Source: Haloarcula sp. CBA1129 (GTDB lineage Archaea > Halobacteriota > Halobacteria > Halobacteriales > Haloarculaceae). Taken from it: DNA of 64,000 bases. Shown piece after piece: positions 24,346 through 32,720 of the stretch. The DNA lies in contig NZ_RKSM01000001.1 of assembly GCF_008729015.1 (NCBI RefSeq), positions 2,976,001-3,040,000 on the forward strand, read 5' to 3'. Position numbers and translations under genes: made by a program. Below the pieces are notes generated by a model. It was given only the letters and a program-made list of their open reading frames with translations, had not been told where the DNA came from and did no database searches. Positions within the stretch are counted from its first letter, which is position 1, and each line of letters begins with the position of its first letter.

Positions 24346-25701
24346 CTACTCGCCGTACCCTCCGAGGTCACACTCTGTGGCTGGCCCCCCGTCACAGTCG
24401 TAGCCGACCGCTTTCGTGACGCCGAGTAGGTCATAGAACCGACCGAGGGACTGCTCGGACTCCGACAGCCCTTCGACCACCGGCACGCCACGCTGGGCCT
24501 GATGGTCACAGCGCCGCATCGTCTGGCTGCCCAACCCGACCGAGTAGTCGTGGTCTTCTAGTTCCCGGATAACTGCCGGCGGATAGAAGGTGCCGGCTCG
24601 CTCGACGGCCGCAGCGTACTGGAGCGTCTGTGCGTAGGCCAGATGGGCCACGCCGGAGGGCCGCTGTGCGTTCCCGTATTCGGCGGTGAAGGCGTTCTTG
24701 AACTCGTTCGAGAGGCCCGACGAGACGCTGGTGTCCCACGCCACTGTCCCGACGACGCCGTCGAGCGCCTTCGCGGCGTTCTGTGCCACGATGCGGTTGT
24801 ACAGCGGCACCACAATCCCCACCTCGTCCGGGAGGATTTCCTGAGCCGTTGTCAGCGAGTTCGCCGCGTCGAGTCCGTAGTGGTCGAGGAAGACGACCTC
24901 CGCACCGGCGTCCCGGGCCTGTTTCAGCGGCTCCTCGTAGTCCGTCGTCCCGAGACGCGTCGGGATGCTCGTGAGTTCGACCCAGCCACTCGATGTGAAG
25001 AAGTCGCGGATCGACGACTCCATCGTCTTGCCCCAGTTGTAGTCCGCGTAGATCTGGACGTACTGGGCTTCCCGGCCGAACCGTTCCTTGAGCACCGGAA
25101 GCAGAGCCTGTGCGGTCATGTACGCGTTGAACATCTCCCGGAAGCTGTAGCGGACACAGTCAGTCCCCGTCGTGTCGTTCGAGTGGGTCAGACAGCACAT
25201 GTACGGGACCTTCTGGGCCTGTGCGACTTCCTGCTGGGCGATGGCGACGGAACTGGACGAGCCGCCGGAGAACATGACGACGTCGTCCTGCTCGATCATC
25301 TGCTCGGCGTTAGCCGTCGCAACCTCCGGTTTCGTCTCCGTGTCCCCGGTGACGTACTCGACGGTCTTTCCGAGGACGCCATCGCCGCTGAGTACGTCAA
25401 AGGAGCGCTGTCCGACCCAGCCGCCGCCTTCATTGAGGTGCGTGACAGCGAGCTCATACCCCCGGAGTTCGTCGCGCCCTTCGGCGGCGTAGGTCCCGGA
25501 CTGTGGCACGTTGAAGCCGAGCGTGACCGCATCGCCGTCGACTGGATAGTTCCCGAGCGGTGGATGCTCTGGCGTGTTTTCGGCCGTCGAACCTCCGTCT
25601 TGGCATCCTGCCAGCCCGGCGAGCCCCGCGGTACCGACCCCACCGGCAATCCGTAGCAAGGACCGCCTGTTAACTGCCTCTCCCCCTCTTTCCAATCGCA
25701 T
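24346..25701 (-). CDS. ABC transporter substrate-binding lipoprotein (urea/amino-acid type)
   Basis: A 451-residue periplasmic-binding protein of type I fold (Peripla_BP_5/6, the urea, short-chain amide and branched amino-acid class). The N-terminus has a Tat motif (NRRSLLRIAGG) and lipobox LAGC, so it is exported folded and lipid-anchored. VTLGFNVPQSGTYA opens the ligand domain; YVQIYADYNWGKTMESS is typical. I chose ATG 25701 because a TATA element on this strand (25724-25735) lies about 27 nt before it. No permease or ATPase genes are nearby, so its transporter is elsewhere. The context suggests a nitrogen compound. Confidence 0.88.
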   Translation of the reverse strand: MRLERGGEAVNRRSLLRIAGGVGTAGLAGLAGCQDGGSTAENTPEHPPLGNYPVDGDAVTLGFNVPQSGTYAAEGRDELRGYELAVTHLNEGGGWVGQRSFDVLSGDGVLGKTVEYVTGDTETKPEVATANAEQMIEQDDVVMFSGGSSSSVAIAQQEVAQAQKVPYMCCLTHSNDTTGTDCVRYSFREMFNAYMTAQALLPVLKERFGREAQYVQIYADYNWGKTMESSIRDFFTSSGWVELTSIPTRLGTTDYEEPLKQARDAGAEVVFLDHYGLDAANSLTTAQEILPDEVGIVVPLYNRIVAQNAAKALDGVVGTVAWDTSVSSGLSNEFKNAFTAEYGNAQRPSGVAHLAYAQTLQYAAAVERAGTFYPPAVIRELEDHDYSVGLGSQTMRRCDHQAQRGVPVVEGLSESEQSLGRFYDLLGVTKAVGYDCDGGPATECDLGGYGE

Positions 25702-25723
25702 AACAGCTTTTTTGATTGTAGAC

Positions 25724-25735
25724 ATATATAATACT
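25724..25735 (-). promoter_or_regulatory. TATA element of the substrate-binding lipoprotein
   Basis: On the minus strand the run AGTATTATATATG lies 23-34 nt before ATG 25701, the distance for a leaderless transcript. An upstream in-frame ATG at 25725 lies inside this element and is therefore unlikely to be used. Confidence 0.55.
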
Positions 25736-25873
25736 TTTTTCAATAGAAATGGGTGAACAATTAGCATAGGCTGTGCTGGGATCATGCATTAACGGACCTC
25801 CGACTGCGTTCTCGGCGATTACACCAACTCAGGCCGCGCGATGAAACCGCGTAGGAGAGACAGTGTGACGATA

Positions 25874-26518
25874 TCAGTCAAGAATGTCGCTGGCTTCGGT
25901 GTCGACCGCCACGTCCGTGTCGAGGTCGATATCCTGAATAAGCGCAACGAGGTCCTCCAGTTCGGGGAACGTGTACACGGTCATTCCGAGGTCGCCGTCG
26001 TCGACGGTGATCTGCGAGTCGACGACGAACACCAGATCCGAGTCCGGCCAGCCCCCCATCTTGTCGATGATGCCGTCGGCCGGGCCGAACACGAAGTTCG
26101 GCGTCCCCATGTCGATGGTCGTATTGAGGACGTTGGCCCAGCCGTCGATGAACGCAGAGGTCATGATGTTGCCGATCTCCTGCATCGCCGACCGTTCCAT
26201 ATCGGAGAACCCCTCGCCCTCGCTTGGCTCACCCATTCCACCCATCATTGCGCTGGCCATCTGCTTGCTGTCGGCCGGTTCGAGCAGAAACAGGACGTAG
26301 CCATACGGGGGTTCGTTCAGTTCGACGTAGATGCCGACGCTCTTGTCGTCGCCGATGTGTGTTTTGACGTCCGCAATGTCGAGAAAATTGATCTGTGAGG
26401 TCCGAACTGTCGCGTCGAGCCCGGTCAACTGACCGAGGTTCTCCGCGACCGTCCCAGACCCCTCCTTTGCCATCTGATTGAAAAGGTCCAGCTTCCGCAC
26501 GTCCACTTTCAGGCCCAT
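25874..26518 (-). CDS. CheC-like phosphatase-family protein
   Basis: A 214-residue protein of the CheC/CheX/FliY superfamily, which dephosphorylates CheY-P in archaeal and bacterial taxis. The segment DMERSAMQEIGNIMTSAFIDGW (about residues 106-127) carries the Glu-x2-Asn active pair in QEIGN, followed by a Pro in GTPNFVF. The first half keeps the fold (TVAENLGQLTG) with only a partial second site. There is no other che gene nearby; the neighbours are nitrogen genes, so it may act on a different receiver protein. It lies downstream of lrp on the same strand, with a 135-nt gap. Confidence 0.85.
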   Translation of the reverse strand: MGLKVDVRKLDLFNQMAKEGSGTVAENLGQLTGLDATVRTSQINFLDIADVKTHIGDDKSVGIYVELNEPPYGYVLFLLEPADSKQMASAMMGGMGEPSEGEGFSDMERSAMQEIGNIMTSAFIDGWANVLNTTIDMGTPNFVFGPADGIIDKMGGWPDSDLVFVVDSQITVDDGDLGMTVYTFPELEDLVALIQDIDLDTDVAVDTEASDILD

Positions 26519-26653
26519 ACCTACCGGAACGTCGCAAGCGGCTTAACGCCACCGCTGGGAGCCACCCTCGTCACGTAGTTACTACAGACCGTCCCGTTGC
26601 ACTGTCGGCGTCTCACCGTTTCGGATCACCGACAAAAACAGCACCGCAGGCGT

Positions 26654-27112
26654 TCAGGCGTCAGTCCCGTCGACCGGGAACTGCTCGTGTTCGCACACCG
26701 TATTCAGTACGACCGACGTCGAGGCAGATCGGATATCCTCGTCGGTCAGCAGCGTCTTTATCCGCTCGTTCATCGACTGCGTGTCGGTGAATTTCCCGAC
26801 GGCCACGATGTCGTGGTCGCCAGTCACCTCATAGACTGCGACCATCTCGCGTCGATCCCGTAACTGGTCCACCACCCGTCCGAGCCCGTCGCCCTCGACG
26901 GAGAGCTGGAACACGGCGGTCACGTCGTATCCCAGCGCCCCGTAGTCGATGTCGACGGTGTATTCGTCGATCACACCGGTCGCCTCCAGATCGTCCATTC
27001 GGCGCGACACCGTAGTCGCCGCGATGCCGGTCGCGGCGGCGACGTCACGGGCGCTCGCTCGGCCGTCCTGGAGCAGTGCGTTCACTACCTGTCTGTCGGT
27101 ATCATCGACCAT
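26654..27112 (-). CDS. Lrp/AsnC family transcriptional regulator
   Basis: A 152-residue regulator: an N-terminal winged helix (DRQVVNALLQDGRASARDVAAATGIAATTVSRRMDDLE, residues 5-42) and a C-terminal RAM ligand domain with YEVTGDHDIVAVGKF. It starts 9 nt after the glnK stop, so it is encoded in the amt-glnK operon and is likely to respond to an amino acid or glutamine signal and to control nitrogen genes; that target is inferred. Length and domain order are normal. Confidence 0.92.
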   Translation of the reverse strand: MVDDTDRQVVNALLQDGRASARDVAAATGIAATTVSRRMDDLEATGVIDEYTVDIDYGALGYDVTAVFQLSVEGDGLGRVVDQLRDRREMVAVYEVTGDHDIVAVGKFTDTQSMNERIKTLLTDEDIRSASTSVVLNTVCEHEQFPVDGTDA

Positions 27113-27121
27113 CTCGTCCGC

Positions 27122-27487
27122 TCAGACTGCCTCTGGGCCTTCTTTGCCGGTTCGGACCTGATAGGCGTTGTCCACGGGGAGGACGAATATCTTGCCGTCG
27201 CCTTTCTCACCGGTGTGGGCCCCGTCGGCGATGGCGTCGACGACATCCTCTGCGGGGATGTCCGCGACCACCGTCTCGACTTTGACCTTCTGGTGCAGGT
27301 CGACGACGTACTCCTCGCCGCGCCACTGCCCCTTCTTGGCGGGCTGTGAGCCGCGGCCGGAGACGTTCGTCACTGTCAGCGAGGGTGCGCCGACCTCAGC
27401 GAGCGCTTTCTTCACGTCGCCGAGTTTGTCCGGTCGAACCATTGCGACTACCATCTTGATTTCAGAGTCGTCGGTTTCGTCAGTCAT
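27122..27487 (-). CDS. glnK: PII nitrogen regulatory protein (GlnK type)
   Basis: A 121-residue PII signal protein, which binds ATP/ADP and 2-oxoglutarate and blocks the ammonium channel when nitrogen is plentiful. [20 protein letters not shown] is the first strand and helix. The T-loop contains [17 protein letters not shown] with Tyr60 at the place of the uridylylated Tyr51 of bacterial [22 protein letters not shown] is the B-loop/C-loop signature. ATG 27487 overlaps the amt stop by 8 nt, so translation is coupled to its membrane partner. Confidence 0.95.
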   Translation of the reverse strand: MTDETDDSEIKMVVAMVRPDKLGDVKKALAEVGAPSLTVTNVSGRGSQPAKKGQWRGEEYVVDLHQKVKVETVVADIPAEDVVDAIADGAHTGEKGDGKIFVLPVDNAYQVRTGKEGPEAV

Positions 27488-28808
27488 CTTTGGAACCTCC
27501 ATCAGTACGCATGCTCGGACTCACTTTACCACCATCGGCGACAACGCTTTCGCCACCACCGAACTCGGGGTAGGTCTCGACGCCGTGTTCGCTGACGTCC
27601 AGCCCTTCCTGCTCGTGTTCGGGCGTGACCCGAGCCTGTCCGGCTGCCTTGAGCGCGTACCAGACAACCCCGGTCGCGACAATCGTCCAGCCCGCGATGG
27701 CCACGACGCCGATCAGCTGTGCGATGAAGGCGTTAACGACTGACCCAACCGTGCCGGACGTGGCGACGAACGGGAACAGCAGCGTGCCGAGCACGCCGGC
27801 GCTTCCGTGGACCGGGAAGACGGCACAGACGTCGTCGATTTTCATCCGGTTCTCGATGAAGCTGAACACGATAGGTAGCTGACCGCCTGCGAGGCCGCCG
27901 ACGACGATTGCGCCCCACCACGTCGTGGTGTCGGGGATCGCCGTGATGCCGACCAGCCCGGCGAGCAGCCCGTTTGCCACGTACAGGGTGTCGACCTTCC
28001 CGGTTTTCAGCCACGCGACCAGTCCGGCACCCATCGCACCGCAGGCCATCGCAATGGTCGTCGTCATCGCGACACGACCGACCGTCGCGAACGCACCGAG
28101 GGCGAGCGACCCGTCCTCGACGACGAAGACAGTCGCCGCCGTCCCGACGTTGAAGCCGTACCAGCCGAACGCGAGGATGAGCGTTCCCAGCACGGCGAAG
28201 GTCAGCGAGTGGCCCGGAATGACGTTTGCGGAGCCGTCCTCGTTGTACCGGCCCATGCGTGGACCGAGGACGTATGCTGCCGTGAGGCCCGCGATGCCGC
28301 CCATGCCGTGGACGATCATCCCGCCGGCGAAGTCGTGGAAGGCTTCACCGCCGAAGCTGATGTACGCGCCGGCCCACGTGATTCCGGTGACAACGGGATA
28401 GATGACCGCTGCCAGCAGGAAGGTGTACGTGATGTACGCGCGGAGCTTGGCCCGACCGGCGACCGCGCCGGAAACAATGGTCGCTGCCGTCATCGCGAAG
28501 ACGGCACCGAACAGCCAGCCGACGTAGTCGTTTGCGGCCCCTGCGCCGAACGCGGGCGAGAAGCCACTTCCGCCGACTAGAGCACTGATCCCCGACCCGA
28601 TCAGGAAGAACACCGTTACGCCGACCGACCAAGTCAGGAGGTTCTTCGTCAGCTGGTTCGCGACGTTCTTCGAACGCACCTGACCCGCCTCAAGCATGGC
28701 GAAGCCTGCGTGCATGAAGAAGATCAGGAACGATACCACCAGTACCCACAGCAAGTTAACCCCCTCTGCGAGTACGCTCGGATCTACCTGTAGTGCAGTG
28801 TAGCTCAT
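27480..28808 (-). CDS. amt: Ammonium transporter
   Basis: A 442-residue Amt/Mep/Rh channel with 11 predicted membrane segments. The pore histidines are in [16 protein letters not shown] and [28 protein letters not shown] near the start is the family signature. It has an AGGTGA ribosome-binding site about 8 nt before the ATG (28816-28821) and therefore a leadered mRNA; a possible TATA element (CTTATGTAG, minus strand) lies near 28926. The C-terminal tail of about 45 residues is the PII contact region. First gene of the amt-glnK-lrp operon. Confidence 0.96.
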   Translation of the reverse strand: MSYTALQVDPSVLAEGVNLLWVLVVSFLIFFMHAGFAMLEAGQVRSKNVANQLTKNLLTWSVGVTVFFLIGSGISALVGGSGFSPAFGAGAANDYVGWLFGAVFAMTAATIVSGAVAGRAKLRAYITYTFLLAAVIYPVVTGITWAGAYISFGGEAFHDFAGGMIVHGMGGIAGLTAAYVLGPRMGRYNEDGSANVIPGHSLTFAVLGTLILAFGWYGFNVGTAATVFVVEDGSLALGAFATVGRVAMTTTIAMACGAMGAGLVAWLKTGKVDTLYVANGLLAGLVGITAIPDTTTWWGAIVVGGLAGGQLPIVFSFIENRMKIDDVCAVFPVHGSAGVLGTLLFPFVATSGTVGSVVNAFIAQLIGVVAIAGWTIVATGVVWYALKAAGQARVTPEHEQEGLDVSEHGVETYPEFGGGESVVADGGKVSPSMRTDGGSKDD

Positions 28809-29130
28809 TTCTAGTTCACCTGTTTCGTTTTGTTATCGACTGCCGTCTGAATGTCCAACTTTCCCCCGTTCTGGCTCAACTTCTTCAACTCTTTCACGAG
28901 AAAGGCTCTGGTAACAACACTACATAAGGTTTGCCTTTATGAATACGGAAATTGGAGGGGATATGGTAGACGACCGTCCAGATTACAGTATGATATTATG
29001 GATATAAGGTTGTTCTCCGTCAAGAAAGTCCGTATATGCACACTGAAATTTTGGACGTTTGTCGACCCCAGTTTCGGCCGCAAGGGCCCAAATAGGCCGT
29101 TTTTGCTTGCGCGCGCTCCTGTCTGGCGGG
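28809..29130. other. Divergent intergenic region amt / transducer-like gene
   Basis: 464 nt separate the two divergent operons (28809-29272). Short frames here have shadow-like or mixed composition. A/T-rich patches at 28920-28945 and 28983-29045 could hold promoters for both sides. A 7-bp inverted repeat and TATA element for the right-hand operon are listed separately. Confidence 0.5.
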
Positions 29131-29189
29131 TGTTGCCAGCGGCAACAGGGTTATGCCTCGCGAACACAGATTCGAATTCAGTATAAATG
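29131..29189 (+). promoter_or_regulatory. Operator-like inverted repeat and TATA of the transducer/kinase operon
   Basis: TGTTGCC at 29131-29137 and GGCAACA at 29141-29147 form a perfect 7-3-7 inverted repeat. It is followed 33 nt later by a TATA-like GTATAAATG (29181-29189). The next gene starts at 29273 with a GGAGG site (29254-29258), so its mRNA would have a leader of about 60 nt. Confidence 0.45.
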
Positions 29190-29272
29190 TCCGGAGAACA
29201 GTGGGGAGACGTGGCACAATGTCTCGATAAACTGTACAAATCGAACCTATATTGGAGGGTTCATAGCTGATT

Positions 29273-30883
29273 ATGGCTTCGGATCACTATCCCTCCGTTC
29301 CGGACCAGTCGACGGCCGTAACAGAAGAGCGGGCAGTCGCAAACGCACAGGGCGCACTGGATGTTGTGCAGGCGGCGTCGGAAACCGTCGGCGAGCAACT
29401 CGCGGCGATTGACGACCGCGCGGCGGCACAGGCGACTGACGCACAGCAGATCGCCGACGATGTCTCGTCGCTTTCGGCCACAATCGAGGAGATCGCTGCG
29501 ACCGCGACCGAGGTCAGCGAGCAGAGCCAGCGGGCAACGGACGCGGCAAACGACGGGCGCGAGGCCGCATCCGATGCTATCGAGTCGATGGACGAGGTCC
29601 GCGAACTGGGGCAGGCGGTCGCCGCGGAGGTGGCCGACCTGCAGGACCGGGTCGACCGCATCGCTGATGCACTGGCCGGCATCGACCGCATCGCCGACCA
29701 GACGAATATGCTCGCGCTGAACGCCTCGATAGAGGCGGCGCGAGCGAGCGACACCACCGACACGGACGGGTTCGCTGTCGTTGCAGATGAAATAAAGGGG
29801 CTCGCAGAGGAGTCCCAGCAGCAGGCTGAGGAAATCGAAACGACGCTGGCTGCGGTTCGAGACGCCACAGACGACACCGTCGCACAGCTCAACGAGGCCA
29901 TCGACGGCATCGACACCGGGGCCGAGCAGGTCACCACGGCGATGGCTCGGCTCGATGACGTGGCAGACACCGTCGCGGAGACGGCCGAGGGTATCGCGTC
30001 CGTCTCGGCGGCGACCGACGAGCAGGCGACGACGAGCGAAGCGGTCGCCCAGCGGTGTGAGACGGTTTCGGACCGCGCCGCCGCCATCGAAGACGACCTC
30101 TCGGAGATACGTGCCGCCCGCTCCGAGCAGACCGCGATGCTGGACGAGATTGACGACGTACTTGCCGCTGCCGAGACCGACCGGCAGGACCGACTGGCGG
30201 ACGCCCCGACAGTCTCTACCGGAATCGATGGCCTCGACGACCTCTGTGGCGGCGGGCTTGTCATGGGCGGTCAGGCCGTCTTCCGGTACACTGACGGGAC
30301 GCAGATCGATGGGGCCGTGGCGCAACTGTGCGCGACGGCTGTCGCCGCCGGCCGGGCGGTCTCGCTGACGCCGCCTCCCTCACTGGACCGGTCGACGCTG
30401 GCCGCCGCGTTCGCGGCGACCGACCGCTCGCTAGATGATGCACTCGACGGCGATGCCCTGTTCATCCTCGACCCGTTCGGGCACTGGGACGCCCGGTACA
30501 ACGTGTTCGACCTCGAACGGACCTCGCTCGCTGCCGCCAACGAGACGACGGCTACCAGACGGGACGCCCCGCTGGTCATCGTCGGGAACATTCAGGGCGA
30601 AATACGGATGATGGGCGAACAGGAAGCCAGAGAAGCCCGATACGAAAACGACGACGGCGTCTTCGAGCCCCACGACACGGTGGTCAACGTCATCAACGAC
30701 GACGCGGTCCCGGAAACGCTCGGGGCCTTTTACTCGGGCGCTGCCGATCAGGAACTCACGCTGACACGGATCGACGGCCGCGAGCACCTGACGCTCACGG
30801 CCTCGCCGCGTGGCACCGTCGGCGAGAAACAGCCGGTATCACATCTGTCGAGCCCACCCTTCCTCCGGATCCGAGACAACTGA
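29273..30883 (+). CDS. Soluble transducer-like protein fused to KaiC-like domain
   Basis: A 536-residue protein without membrane segments. Residues 30-300 form a long coiled coil of the methyl-accepting chemotaxis type; the hairpin tip IADQTNMLALNASIEAARA lies at about 139-157, followed by GFAVVADEIKGLAEES. From about residue 312 comes a RecA/KaiC-like domain (STGIDGLDDLCGGGL) whose P-loop is lost: the position of GxGKT reads TDGTQID. Such proteins are called HTR-like in haloarchaea. ATG 29273 has GGAGG 14 nt before it. The stop overlaps the next start by one base (TGATG), so it is coupled to the histidine kinase. Confidence 0.85.
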   Translation: MASDHYPSVPDQSTAVTEERAVANAQGALDVVQAASETVGEQLAAIDDRAAAQATDAQQIADDVSSLSATIEEIAATATEVSEQSQRATDAANDGREAASDAIESMDEVRELGQAVAAEVADLQDRVDRIADALAGIDRIADQTNMLALNASIEAARASDTTDTDGFAVVADEIKGLAEESQQQAEEIETTLAAVRDATDDTVAQLNEAIDGIDTGAEQVTTAMARLDDVADTVAETAEGIASVSAATDEQATTSEAVAQRCETVSDRAAAIEDDLSEIRAARSEQTAMLDEIDDVLAAAETDRQDRLADAPTVSTGIDGLDDLCGGGLVMGGQAVFRYTDGTQIDGAVAQLCATAVAAGRAVSLTPPPSLDRSTLAAAFAATDRSLDDALDGDALFILDPFGHWDARYNVFDLERTSLAAANETTATRRDAPLVIVGNIQGEIRMMGEQEAREARYENDDGVFEPHDTVVNVINDDAVPETLGAFYSGAADQELTLTRIDGREHLTLTASPRGTVGEKQPVSHLSSPPFLRIRDN

Positions 30884-32226
30884 TGTTCGGCATCGACGAC
30901 GCTGGTCGGTTCACGTTCGCGACAGAGGAGTTCGCCGCAGTGCTCGACCGGACGCCTGCCGAACTTGTCGGGACGCCAGTCGAGGTGGTGGTGGCGGCTG
31001 AGGACCGCGAGACGCTGGCTACGGCGAGACAGGCCGTCAGCAGCGCGTCGGACCGGACCGAGAGCTGTCAGGTGAGGTTCCCGCAAAGCGACCTCGCCGG
31101 TCCGGTGACGGTCGAACTCACGACGGCAACTGACGAGTCCATCGTCGGCTCGCTCTGCCGAGCGACCGAGGTGTCCGACCCGTTCCAGTACCTGTTCGAT
31201 CTCATTCAGGACGCGGTCGTCGGCTTCGAAATCGTCAACTTCGTTCCAATCGTCCGAACGGTCAATCCCGCGTTCGTCGAAACCTTCGGCTACGACCGGG
31301 AGGAGATTGTCGGCGAACCGCTCAACGACTACATCGTCCCCGGCGACCGCGTCGAAGAAGCGGTCGACTACGACCAGCGGACGGCCTCGGGCGAAGTCAA
31401 CTACGCTGTTGTCTCCCGGAAGACGGCTGACGGCTGCCGCGAGTTCATCTACCGCGGCGTCCCGTACGACACGACCGACGGCCGTCGTTGCGGGTTCGCG
31501 ATGTACACGGATGTGACGGACAGCCGGCGGCAAAAGCGGCGACTCCGGGTTCTCCACCGGGTCCTGCGGCACAATCTCCGGAACGAGCTCTCCGTTGTAT
31601 TCGGCATGTCGGAATACGTCCGTGCCCACGCAGCCGACTCGTCCGTCTCGCTGGCGGCGTCTCGCGCCCTCGACGCGGCTGACCGTCTCGCCGCCGTCAG
31701 CGAAAAGGCCCGCAACGTCGAAACCGCGCTCGATGGAGAAGCCGACCAGTCGGTCGACGCGGCGGCGCTGGCTCGGTCCGTCGCCGACAGTTACCGCCCC
31801 GACACACCGGTCGAAACGGCGCTTCCAAGACAACTCCCCGTCTCCGGCGGGACGGCGGTCTACGACGCGCTCGACAACCTCGTCGAGAACGCGGTCAGAC
31901 ACACACCTGATGGTACGACCGTCCGAATCACGGCCGAGCGGGCCGGCGGAGACGCGTTTGTCCGCGTTCTCGACGACGGCCCCGGCATCCCGGCCGTCGA
32001 ACGGACCGTCGTGTTCGACGACGAAGACATCACCAACCTCCAGCACGGTAGCGGCCTCGGCATCTGGCTCGCACGGTGGGTTGCCGAGGCGGCCGGCGGC
32101 GGCATCGAGTACGACCGCGCCGACGGGTGGACGACCGTCTCAGTCAGGCTTCCGCTCACTGATGCAGATGACGTACTCACGCTAGCCGACACCGCGGAAT
32201 CCGAGTCTGAACCGACGCCAAAGTGA
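30883..32226 (+). CDS. PAS-domain sensor histidine kinase
   Basis: A 447-residue soluble kinase. Residues 1-90 and 100-215 look like two PAS-type sensor domains (the second has NPAFVETFGYDREEIVGEPL). The phosphoacceptor is His230 in HRVLRHNLRNEL, a form common in haloarchaeal kinases. The ATPase domain has the N box LDNLVENAVRHTPDG, the G1 box DDGPGIP and the G2 box GSGLGIWLARW. No receiver domain is attached and no response regulator is adjacent. It is translated with the transducer-like protein (1-nt overlap), implying a joint signalling unit. Confidence 0.92.
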   Translation: MFGIDDAGRFTFATEEFAAVLDRTPAELVGTPVEVVVAAEDRETLATARQAVSSASDRTESCQVRFPQSDLAGPVTVELTTATDESIVGSLCRATEVSDPFQYLFDLIQDAVVGFEIVNFVPIVRTVNPAFVETFGYDREEIVGEPLNDYIVPGDRVEEAVDYDQRTASGEVNYAVVSRKTADGCREFIYRGVPYDTTDGRRCGFAMYTDVTDSRRQKRRLRVLHRVLRHNLRNELSVVFGMSEYVRAHAADSSVSLAASRALDAADRLAAVSEKARNVETALDGEADQSVDAAALARSVADSYRPDTPVETALPRQLPVSGGTAVYDALDNLVENAVRHTPDGTTVRITAERAGGDAFVRVLDDGPGIPAVERTVVFDDEDITNLQHGSGLGIWLARWVAEAAGGGIEYDRADGWTTVSVRLPLTDADDVLTLADTAESESEPTPK

Positions 32227-32237
32227 CCACTTACCGA

Positions 32238-32720
32238 CTATCGCCTGAGCGCCGCGGTCAGCGCGATTGCGCCAAGCACGACGCTTGCCAGCGCCAGCGG
32301 CGACAGCGCCGGGACGTTCAGCTGAAATAGCAGGGTCGTCACCACGACGCTCCCGCCGACCAGCCCCGTCGTCCCCGCGACGTGCGTGAACTCGACGGGC
32401 GTCCCCGGTGCGGTCCCGAGGTCCGCGTAGAGGTCGATGGCCGCATGGGCGAACGTCCAAGCCAGTACCGTCGCGCCGCCAGCGACAAGCACTGTCGTCG
32501 TCGTCGCTCCTTGGAGGGCGGCGACCAGTAGTGCCAGAAACAGCAACGCGCTGGCGAAGTCGACCAGTCGGCCGGACTGGATCAGTTGCCCGCCGGCAAG
32601 CAGCACCACGCCGACGAGAGCGGCGGCGGTCGAGACCGTGCTGCTGCCGGCGGTAAACAACGTCGTGACGCCCGCTATGAGGGCCGCGCCGCCACAGACG
32701 ACGCCGGTTCGCGTCGTCAT
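32238..32720 (-). CDS. Membrane protein of the DUF58 operon (DUF7519-like)
   Basis: A 160-residue protein made almost entirely of hydrophobic stretches, about five or six membrane segments (GVVCGGAALIAGVTTLF, ALVGVVLLAGGQLI, ASALLFLALLVAAL and others). ATG 32720 overlaps the DUF58 gene stop as ATGA, which fixes the start over the in-frame ATG five codons upstream. Always the last gene of this block in the arrangement here; the family name is from memory. Function unknown. Confidence 0.75.
   Translation of the reverse strand: MTTRTGVVCGGAALIAGVTTLFTAGSSTVSTAAALVGVVLLAGGQLIQSGRLVDFASALLFLALLVAALQGATTTTVLVAGGATVLAWTFAHAAIDLYADLGTAPGTPVEFTHVAGTTGLVGGSVVVTTLLFQLNVPALSPLALASVVLGAIALTAALRR

Noticed and set aside
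28937-29239. 100-codon minus-strand frame between amt and the transducer-like gene
   Set aside because: Low G/C codons, Ser/Arg/Tyr-rich, covers promoter elements; no motif.
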